Below are positions 1 through 7,742 of a stretch of DNA of 64,000 nucleotides, piece by piece. The DNA is from an uncultured Carboxylicivirga sp. (GTDB lineage: Bacteria; Bacteroidota; Bacteroidia; Bacteroidales; Marinilabiliaceae): NCBI RefSeq assembly GCF_963674565.1, contig NZ_OY771430.1, positions 5,332,001 through 5,396,000 on the forward strand, read 5' to 3'. Numbering within the stretch: position 1 is the stretch's first letter; every line of letters starts with the position of its first letter. A model generated the notes under the pieces. It saw only the letters and a program-made list of their open reading frames with translations, was not told the origin of the DNA and ran no database searches. A program made the position numbers and the translations under genes.

Positions 1-2788
1 TAGAAGCACTCACTTCCATACCTCCGATAGGTACATCATCTGCGACATTAACAGTCGTATTTCCACTGTCATCAAACAATACATAATCACCATAAGCAAA
101 GAAATCGCTTACACCATTGTTCAACCAATTGGTATTATTGAGGTAGTCCCAGCTGTTATTGGTTGTTCCATCCCAAAGAATTGAGGCGGGGTCGCGAACT
201 AAGGTTGTAACAAGTACGACCGACTGACCTGATAATTCAATGCTAGTTACCAATTCTCTGATACCAGAAAGTGATATATTATCTAACGATCCGGTAAACG
301 AACCGGTAAACGTAAGCAGGGTATAGGTACCATCACTTAATGTTCCATCTGGTTTATTAACATTAAAAGAGATGTTTTCTCCCAATGATAAATCACCATC
401 AATAATTATTTGATCGTTTGATTTTGTTGTGCCTGTTGGATCATCGCTTAAATCAAATTCAAAGCTAGTATTATTGCTGGCCAGTAGGTTTCCATTTACA
501 TGGGTTGATGAAGCCTGATTGTAATCACCTACCCAGATTTTTGATCCGGATAATAGATTAAGACTTCCAGTAGTTCCATTACCCGTTATTTCGCCTTTAC
601 CTTCAATGGTTGTTTCACTTGTTGCTATGTTTCCATTAATTTGTAAAAGTCCTTCAGAAACCAACGTTTTACCAGTGTAATTATTAGTTGTATTTATTAC
701 CAATGATCCTGCGCCACTTTTTATTAAATCCATCGAACCACTTAACCCACCTGTTCCACTAAAGGTATAATCATTAGGGTTGATGACTGTTACTTTTGAT
801 GGACTTATAGTTTCGTTAATTAAAACATCTGATGAGTTATTGCCCGATATTGAGAAAATAACATCATCATCATTGTTAAATACCGATGTAGTTCCATTGG
901 CTAATTTCCAGTTAGATGAGGTGTTCACATCCCAGCTGAATCCTGCTGATCCATCCCATTTTAATTTTGCCTGAGCAATGGGAGCCAGGGGAGGAGTATC
1001 CATATCAGTACCCAGAAAGAATCCAGGGTGTGGCGGTTGGTTATACCCAACATTTTGCCAGGCAATAGCCAAACGATACTGAGGATCGTGCATTAATGTT
1101 CTGAAACGGTATGAGGTTTCATTGGTAGTGGTATAAATTCTAAGTTTGGTATTATCAGTGGTTCTGAAAATAACTTCTTCGCGCCAGTCACCTAAAATGT
1201 CTCCTGACAGATTCGGTGTTGCTTTGGTTGAGTTATTAGAACTACAATTAAAAGCTGTAAGTAAAGTTCCAACATTGTATTTACTGATATTTGTACCATC
1301 CAAAAGTTCTCTTGTTAAATCATCATCCCACCAGATAAGAAAATTCATAGCGGTTTTTCCACCGATCAGCTCTCCGTCAATACTGTAAGCTCCATCTCCT
1401 GTTGAAGACCAACGTTCATAGCCTCTGTGATCCGGGCTGATATCACCTGCAACACCACGACCTACGTCTTCGCCTGGGGCTTTTATCTGCCAAAGAACTT
1501 CACCTGTAGCAGCATCACGATAGGTCATTCCATTACCAGCTTCTTCATGTGGCATAAAAACTTCCAGACCAGGACGATCCGGATCCATATCAGAAACATG
1601 TAAGGCATCACCATGACCTAAACCTGTTGAATAAAGGCCTGTACCATCATCATTTATGGTACATGAACCGTATATTATTTCATCTTTTCCATCCTGATCA
1701 ACATCACCTACACTTAGGTTATGATTTCCTTGTCCGTAGTAAGCACTGTTTCCAGAATCGTTACTATCGAAAATCCAACGCTGAGTTAATTCTGTTCCAT
1801 CCCAATCCCATGCTGACAGAACTGACCGTGTATAATATCCGCGAGTCATTACCAAACTTGGATGTTCACCATCGAGATAAGCCACACAGGCTAAAAATCG
1901 GTCAACCCTGTTTCCATAACTATCGCCCCAGCTGCTTACACTACCTCTTGCCGGCGTATAATAAACTGTCGCCATTTCGTAACCGTTTACTCCACTAAAA
2001 ACGGTGAGGTATTCTGGGCCTGAAAGAATATAGCCTCCTGTATTTCTGTAATCAGCTGAATGATCAGCCGAAGCAGCCGGCCCAGTATTTATAAAATTAC
2101 CTGAGTTATCTTTTGTGCCTGGTGCTGTTTTACATGCAAGTTCAGCAATGCCGTCACCATCAAAATCGTAAACCAGAAACTGGGTATAATGAGCACCTGC
2201 TCTAATGTTGATACCCAGATCAATTCTCCACAACTGCGTTCCATCAAATTTGTATGCATCGAGAAAAACATTTCCAGTGTATCCTGATTGTGAATTGTCT
2301 TTTGAGTTGGATGGATCCCACTTTACAATGATCTCGTACTGACCATCACCATCCAAATCACCCACACTACAATCATTGGGTGAATATGTATAGGACACAC
2401 CGTCAGGAGTTGTCCCTCCCGATGGGCGATTCAAATTAACTTCGAGGTATTGGTTATCCCATATATCAACCGGAGTTGATTTTGCCTGTTCAACATTATT
2501 AATTACTGCAGCCACTGAATATTGGGCAACAGCCGATGAATTATCAATAAAATTAGTTGTCTGTGTAACAGGAGTGGTGTTTATTTTAGTATCGTCGCGA
2601 TAGATATTAAATGAAATGTTTTCATCTTCAGTACCCAACCATCGCCAACTAATAAAAACTTCACTGGTACTCGTTCTGACAGCAACAACTCCACGATCCA
2701 GATTCTCTATTTGTCGTTGTGCGTTAGATAAGAAAGGTAGAATAATCCACAGTAATGCTGTGCAGAAATATGTGTAGAATTTTTTCAT
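1..2788 (-). CDS. Rhamnogalacturonan lyase (PL11) with autotransporter-type repeats, 3' end outside the window
   Basis: Seen: an open frame of 929 codons runs without a stop from an ATG at 2788 to the left edge, so the C-terminus is missing. It begins with a signal peptide (MKKFYTYFCTALLWIILPFL, then SNAQ) and the PL11 opening RQIENLDRGVVAV. The catalytic part carries the Asp-rich calcium-binding repeats typical of PL11. The last ~250 codons are Gly/Asn/Thr-rich beta-strand repeats matching those of the neighbouring lyase at 2850-7472; both contain a VPIGxMxVxAS stretch. Known: PL11 enzymes cut the rhamnose-galacturonate bond of RG-I by beta-elimination. Inferred: it is extracellular and probably ends in a T9SS sorting domain like its paralogue. 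It lies 61 bp downstream of that paralogue, separated by a 14-bp perfect hairpin, and looks like a tandem duplicate. Family call is firm; the ending is unknown. Confidence 0.88.
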   Translation of the reverse strand, partial: MKKFYTYFCTALLWIILPFLSNAQRQIENLDRGVVAVRTSTSEVFISWRWLGTEDENISFNIYRDDTKINTTPVTQTTNFIDNSSAVAQYSVAAVINNVEQAKSTPVDIWDNQYLEVNLNRPSGGTTPDGVSYTYSPNDCSVGDLDGDGQYEIIVKWDPSNSKDNSQSGYTGNVFLDAYKFDGTQLWRIDLGINIRAGAHYTQFLVYDFDGDGIAELACKTAPGTKDNSGNFINTGPAASADHSADYRNTGGYILSGPEYLTVFSGVNGYEMATVYYTPARGSVSSWGDSYGNRVDRFLACVAYLDGEHPSLVMTRGYYTRSVLSAWDWDGTELTQRWIFDSNDSGNSAYYGQGNHNLSVGDVDQDGKDEIIYGSCTINDDGTGLYSTGLGHGDALHVSDMDPDRPGLEVFMPHEEAGNGMTYRDAATGEVLWQIKAPGEDVGRGVAGDISPDHRGYERWSSTGDGAYSIDGELIGGKTAMNFLIWWDDDLTRELLDGTNISKYNVGTLLTAFNCSSNNSTKATPNLSGDILGDWREEVIFRTTDNTKLRIYTTTNETSYRFRTLMHDPQYRLAIAWQNVGYNQPPHPGFFLGTDMDTPPLAPIAQAKLKWDGSAGFSWDVNTSSNWKLANGTTSVFNNDDDVIFSISGNNSSDVLINETISPSKVTVINPNDYTFSGTGGLSGSMDLIKSGAGSLVINTTNNYTGKTLVSEGLLQINGNIATSETTIEGKGEITGNGTTGSLNLLSGSKIWVGDYNQASSTHVNGNLLASNNTSFEFDLSDDPTGTTKSNDQIIIDGDLSLGENISFNVNKPDGTLSDGTYTLLTFTGSFTGSLDNISLSGIRELVTSIELSGQSVVLVTTLVRDPASILWDGTTNNSWDYLNNTNWLNNGVSDFFAYGDYVLFDDSGNTTVNVADDVPIGGMEVSAS

Positions 2789-2809
2789 AAAGGTTTAAAT
2801 TGCAATGCA

Positions 2810-2843
2810 ATCTCCTTTGATCAATTATCTGATCAAAGGAGAT
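2810..2843 (-). other. Intergenic hairpin between two PL11 lyase genes
   Basis: A 14-bp perfect inverted repeat (ATCTCCTTTGATCA at 2810-2823, complement at 2830-2843) encloses the 6-nt loop ATTATC. It lies between the stop of the upstream lyase (2850) and the start of the downstream lyase (2788). No T-tract follows on the minus strand, so it is not a canonical intrinsic terminator. It may instead be an RNA processing or stabilising element inside a two-gene transcript. Confidence 0.5.
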
Positions 2844-2849
2844 AAGTAT

Positions 2850-5800
2850 CTATGAAACAATTATTTTATTAATATAGTATTCGTTGTTAATCTGTATTTT
2901 AACCAGGTAAACTCCTGTTGGTAAATGTCCTAATGACCATGTAACAACACTTCCGCCTTCTATTACATCATTTAAAACAACTGAACCTTCCAGGTTTTCG
3001 ATTGAGATTAAACCTTTGCCTTGAATGTCAGAAAGATCAATGTTGAAATGATCATCTGATGGATTCGGGTAAATATGAACTCCTGAATAATCAGCATCAA
3101 AGATTCCCGTAGGTGTATCGGTTACAGCTATGATTCCTGTTGTATATAAATTAGTTGTATCCCAATATAACCCTGTACCAGGTGATGTTGGACTAATTGC
3201 GGTGAAGGAGCCCGTGATAGCATTTGCATCCAATATATCAAAGGATTGACCATTGGCAAAGGCACCATTGGTTAATGTCATATAAAGAGTACCGTTTAAT
3301 GCAGCTGTACCATTAACTACAACCTTGTCATTTGAAACAGTAGATGCATCTACTTTAATGTAATACCTTCCTCCATCGAGAATAGTTAAATCACTGTTTA
3401 GTGTTAAGGTTCCAATTTGTGTCGATAATCCGGGCAACAGATAGGCTCTGTTGTTAAGAGTTACAGAGCCTGCCACACTTCCTGTACCCGCCAGTGATGC
3501 GTTAGTCATTACTTCAATGGCTCCTGTACCTGTAGCACTTCCAAAGCTATTCGCTGCAATGATTGATCCTCTTTCAATTACTGTTCCTCCTGTATAGGTA
3601 TTATTTCCAGTTAAGGTCCAGCGTCCACCACCTGTTTTAATGATGGCAGTTTGAGATCCTGAATTTTTGAATTGTGTATTATTGATGACTCCATTAAATT
3701 CTACTGAAGTTCCTAAACCACCAATCTTCCAGGTGATTGTATTTGAACCTTCTCCTCCTGAACCTAATTTAGAACTTGAGCTTCCTGTCAATTCACCTAT
3801 CTCAATAATATCATCATTACTATTGCGATACACTGCAAAAACATTATCCCCCAAATCAATGGCAGCATTGGCATAACCATTTATATTACCCAGAATTAAC
3901 CAACCATCGTTTGTTGTGGTGGCATTTATTTGTCCGGTAAAAGCTGACCAATCACCAAATAGTTCTGATCTGATATAAGGGATATCCAGGTTAAGTGTTC
4001 CATCTCCTGTTAGGCTACCAAACATTGAACATCTACTGTCGAGGTTTAATGTGGCAGAAAAACCACTCGGTACCATTAAGTCCCAGTAAATATTACTATA
4101 AGAGCCAGCACTGTTAAACATTTTCAAAGTGGCATTTTTAATAGTAACTGAAGAGCCTAAACCACTGATCTCAGCTGTTTCGGAGTTTAATAAAACACTA
4201 CCGCTGTTGATAACAGTACCGGCATGTGTGCCAGTTTCAGATAAAGATAATGTACCTGTTCCATCTTTTATCAATTCTCCTTCTCCAGCGAATGAGCCAT
4301 CCATTGTCATTGTAATACCAGAACTTGTATATAACGTTGCATCATTCGCTCCGATGGTAATGTCGCGGTTAGTTGTAAAAGAGGCATCTGATAAATAGAG
4401 TAACGAACCGTTTATGGTGAAATTTTCAGCTTCACCCGTTGCTGCACCCAAGGGCCCATTCATGCCACTGTTTGAAATGTAACTCACCTGTACCAATCCT
4501 CCGTTCAAGGACACAGGTCCTGTAAAGTCATTAACATTATTGATTCTAAGTTGGCCTGAACCAGATTTAGTTAAGCCACCTGTACCGGAAATCATGCCCT
4601 CTCCATCAAATGTGAAGTTGGAACTGGCATTAACAACCATGCTACCAATAGGAACTATCTCTGTGATATTAATTGTTGAACGGGAGGCATCATCATTAAA
4701 AGTTACATTGTCGTTGCCTAAAAACCAATCATCAATACCGCTGTTCAACCAGTTGTAAGCTCCGGCAAAATCCCATATATTGTTGGTACTTCCAGACCAG
4801 ATAATATCGGTTGCTTCACGAACCTCCAATACTTCTAATGTTAGCTTTCCACCGGCAACCACTACCTGACATGCAACATCATTTATATTTAATATTTGAA
4901 TATCATCAACAGAACCAATAAATGTTCCATCAAAGGTTATTAAGTCATATGATCCGGGATCCAGAGATCCATTCAGGCGATTAAAATAAAAATTACAGAT
5001 TCCTTCAATGGTCAGATCACCAGTTAACGAAATTACATCATTTGTACCAGCCGGATCCATTGTTAAATCAAAATACGTTTTTGATCCTTCATTGAGAGTC
5101 AGACCATTTTGTATAACTCCATTGCCAACAGTACCTTCGGTTGAACCAATTCTTAATTTTCCTCTGGACATTACCGTAACTCCATTACCAACGGTACCGT
5201 TCAAAAATAATTCGCCAAACATACCAACTTCTGCATTACTGCCTGCAATAGCCTGATTAATGATTAATTTACCATTGTATAATTTGGTTGCTCCAGTATA
5301 ATCATGGTTTGAATTAAGAATTAAGGTGCCTGTTCCAGCCTTTATTAATTCCATATCTCCTGATAATTTACCTGTTCCTTCAAAAGTATAGTCATTCTGA
5401 GAGAATACAGTCACACTGCGTGGCGATACTGTATTGGTAATATTTACTGAACTTGTGTTATTTCCTGTATAATCGAACAAAACATTAGCTCCATCAGCAT
5501 ATGATACAGGGTTGCCATCTTCGTCAATCCATGTTGAAGAACCACTTCCCCAGTCAGGCCCCGAAACCCATGCTACTTTATCATTAATGATAGGGTAGGG
5601 AACAGCCTCTTCAGTTTCATTTCCCAGATAGATTCCTGTGTGAGGTGGTTGATTGTATGAGTTATTCTGCCATGCTACAGCTATCCTATATTGAGGTTCG
5701 TGCATTAATGTGGGCATGCGGAAATCCGTAACATCAGTAGAAGTATAAATTCTTAATTTTGAATTGTCGATGCTTCTAACAATCATTTCTTCGCGCCAGT

Positions 5801-7472
5801 CACCGATAACATCGGCTTGCAAGCATGGATTTCCTTTTGAATGATTAATAGTTGCCATCCCGGATGCAACCAAGACAGAATAATTATCGAGTATAGCTGG
5901 ATCATATTTTGATATTTGAGGTGTTCCATATCCTATATCTGACGAGAAAGATGAATAATCCATGAATTCACGGCTTAAATCTCCATCCCACCATATCATG
6001 TAATTCATTGGTACATTGTTTGAACCAACAACTTCCCCATCAACATTATACATTGGACTTTCAGTAGCTCCCCAAACTTCCCAACCATCATGATCAGGAT
6101 TTATATCGCCGGCTGCACATCGTCCACAGTCACGGTTTGATCTGTAACGAATATGCAATTCACCGTCAGCTGAGCTTCTTAAAGTAACTCCCCAATGTTC
6201 AGAACCTTCCAGACATTGCCATGTTTCCAAACCAGGTCGATCAGGATCCATATCACTGACATGAAGAGCATCACCGTGTCCAAAACCGGTTGAGTAAAGA
6301 CCAGAACCATCATTGTTAACAACCATAGCACCATATACAATCTCATCACAGCCATCGTTGTCAACATCACCGCAACTTAAATTATGGTTTCCTTGTCCGG
6401 TGTACGAAGTGGCAACTCCTCCGGGATCGCTATCAAAAGCCCATCTCTTGGTTAAATTGGTACCGTCCCAATCCCAGGCTTCCATCTTTATACGATGATA
6501 GATCCCTCGACCATTAACCATACTTGGTTTTTTACCATCCAGATAGGCTACGGTCCACATACATTTATTGGCACGGTGAGCATACTGTGCAAGGTGCATA
6601 CCTGGTGTTCCCCATTGTGAGATTGGATCTAACTCAATATAATAATCCCATGCTAATTCTTTTCCGGTTGCACCTTCGAAAATTGAAACATAGTCAGGTC
6701 CTTCGGTTCTGTATAGTGTTCCTGAATTATCAACTAATGAATACCTGTAGTTAATGGTTCCATCTCCATCACGGTCTCCAACATAAGTTCCGGTACCATC
6801 GGTAAAACCATCGGATGTGCGTGTTGCAACCTCAGCTTTTCCATCACCGTCAAAATCATAAACTAAAAAGTTTAATTCCGTTTTATCATTGATATTCGGA
6901 CCCATATCGATTGTCCATAGATAGGTTCCATCCAGTTTGTAGGCTTCGAGTAAATTGAAATAGGTAGCACCGACACTTTGATCAGCAGCAACTCTTTTAA
7001 TGATCACTTCGTATTGTCCGTCACCATCCAAATCACCTACTGAGGCATCATTTAATTCGTATTTATCAATGGCTCCATACAATTCATTTATTGGAATATC
7101 CAGGTATTGACTTGTCCAAACAGGCACTTCATCAGATACTGGTTGTTCTATTCCATCAATTATTGCAGAAACAGAATACATTGCAGCAGAGCTGCCAGAT
7201 GTATCCAGATAGTTGGATGCTCCAGTGATTGGAGTTGAGTTTATTTTTGTACCATCGCGGTAAACATTAAATGCAACATTTCTAAGTTCAGTTGCCGATA
7301 TTCGCCAACCAACATAAATGTTGCTTCCGGATTCAATAGCAAGTACACCTCTGTCCAGCACCTCCATCTTACGCTGCGCACTTGTGTTCTGATACAAACC
7401 GAATGCAATTATCATCATGACAGTCTTAATCAGGAGTTTTAGATTTTTCATATGTAAAAATTTTATTTTCAT
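2850..7472 (-). CDS. Rhamnogalacturonan lyase (PL11) with autotransporter-type beta repeats and T9SS sorting domain
   Basis: 1540 residues, far larger than a plain PL11 (about 600-700). Order: signal peptide ending NTSAQ; PL11 catalytic region (~35-650) opening with RKMEVLDRGVLAI and holding DLDGDG, DFDGDGKAE and GDVDNDGCDE calcium-binding motifs; a long stretch (~680-1430) of autotransporter-associated beta-strand repeats, for example LILNSNHDYTGATKL and WTLTGNNTYTGGTVI; and a C-terminal T9SS type A sorting domain (IYPNPSDDHF ... GVYLVKI). Known: PL11 cleaves RG-I endolytically; T9SS carries cargo across the outer membrane. Inferred: a secreted or cell-surface lyase making the first cuts in RG-I. 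No autotransporter barrel follows the repeats, so export should be by T9SS. An alternative in-frame ATG at 7451 gives a tidier signal peptide (MKNLKLLIKTVMMIIAFGLY). Confidence 0.92.
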   Translation of the reverse strand: MKIKFLHMKNLKLLIKTVMMIIAFGLYQNTSAQRKMEVLDRGVLAIESGSNIYVGWRISATELRNVAFNVYRDGTKINSTPITGASNYLDTSGSSAAMYSVSAIIDGIEQPVSDEVPVWTSQYLDIPINELYGAIDKYELNDASVGDLDGDGQYEVIIKRVAADQSVGATYFNLLEAYKLDGTYLWTIDMGPNINDKTELNFLVYDFDGDGKAEVATRTSDGFTDGTGTYVGDRDGDGTINYRYSLVDNSGTLYRTEGPDYVSIFEGATGKELAWDYYIELDPISQWGTPGMHLAQYAHRANKCMWTVAYLDGKKPSMVNGRGIYHRIKMEAWDWDGTNLTKRWAFDSDPGGVATSYTGQGNHNLSCGDVDNDGCDEIVYGAMVVNNDGSGLYSTGFGHGDALHVSDMDPDRPGLETWQCLEGSEHWGVTLRSSADGELHIRYRSNRDCGRCAAGDINPDHDGWEVWGATESPMYNVDGEVVGSNNVPMNYMIWWDGDLSREFMDYSSFSSDIGYGTPQISKYDPAILDNYSVLVASGMATINHSKGNPCLQADVIGDWREEMIVRSIDNSKLRIYTSTDVTDFRMPTLMHEPQYRIAVAWQNNSYNQPPHTGIYLGNETEEAVPYPIINDKVAWVSGPDWGSGSSTWIDEDGNPVSYADGANVLFDYTGNNTSSVNITNTVSPRSVTVFSQNDYTFEGTGKLSGDMELIKAGTGTLILNSNHDYTGATKLYNGKLIINQAIAGSNAEVGMFGELFLNGTVGNGVTVMSRGKLRIGSTEGTVGNGVIQNGLTLNEGSKTYFDLTMDPAGTNDVISLTGDLTIEGICNFYFNRLNGSLDPGSYDLITFDGTFIGSVDDIQILNINDVACQVVVAGGKLTLEVLEVREATDIIWSGSTNNIWDFAGAYNWLNSGIDDWFLGNDNVTFNDDASRSTINITEIVPIGSMVVNASSNFTFDGEGMISGTGGLTKSGSGQLRINNVNDFTGPVSLNGGLVQVSYISNSGMNGPLGAATGEAENFTINGSLLYLSDASFTTNRDITIGANDATLYTSSGITMTMDGSFAGEGELIKDGTGTLSLSETGTHAGTVINSGSVLLNSETAEISGLGSSVTIKNATLKMFNSAGSYSNIYWDLMVPSGFSATLNLDSRCSMFGSLTGDGTLNLDIPYIRSELFGDWSAFTGQINATTTNDGWLILGNINGYANAAIDLGDNVFAVYRNSNDDIIEIGELTGSSSSKLGSGGEGSNTITWKIGGLGTSVEFNGVINNTQFKNSGSQTAIIKTGGGRWTLTGNNTYTGGTVIERGSIIAANSFGSATGTGAIEVMTNASLAGTGSVAGSVTLNNRAYLLPGLSTQIGTLTLNSDLTILDGGRYYIKVDASTVSNDKVVVNGTAALNGTLYMTLTNGAFANGQSFDILDANAITGSFTAISPTSPGTGLYWDTTNLYTTGIIAVTDTPTGIFDADYSGVHIYPNPSDDHFNIDLSDIQGKGLISIENLEGSVVLNDVIEGGSVVTWSLGHLPTGVYLVKIQINNEYYINKIIVS

Positions 7473-7742
7473 AAGCTGTAAGAATACTTTTTTGTATATG
7501 GGCAGAAATTGCTTCTGTTATATATTGAATTTATTAATGATCAGTTTTGTATAATAAGGTTGTTTTCTTTCCTATAAATGTCTTTAACGCATTAATGCCT
7601 TTCTTCAAGGCATAATCTTCATTGTTAGGTTATTGATACGGTTAAAATAAAAGGTTGGTTGTTATTAATAAGTATTTTATCAGGTATTTGTTTAAGGGTA
7701 AAAAAGGAAAGCTCAGTACTGAGCTTTCCTTTATGAATTAAA
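7473..7742. other. Intergenic region upstream of the PL11 gene
   Basis: About 270 bp between the T9SS protein gene and the PL11 gene, both on the minus strand. It contains the strong palindromic terminator at 7698-7732 and then AT-rich DNA. I see no clear TTG-N20-TAnnTTTG promoter for the lyase genes, although one is expected because the terminator should separate them from the SusCD operon. Confidence 0.4.
7698..7732 (-). terminator. Intrinsic terminator after the SusCD operon's last gene
   Basis: A 30-bp perfect palindrome at 7703-7732 (arm AAAGGAAAGCTCAGT) lies 10 bp beyond the stop codon of the 952-residue T9SS protein. Read on the minus strand it runs into a T-tract (plus-strand A-run at 7700-7705). 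This is a strong Rho-independent terminator and marks the likely 3' end of the long minus-strand operon. Confidence 0.85.

Noticed and set aside
780..1998. Open frames on the plus strand across the first PL11 gene (780-974, 1146-1388, 1627-1998)
   Set aside because: They are antisense to a long, motif-bearing PL11 frame and have no domain or start context of their own.
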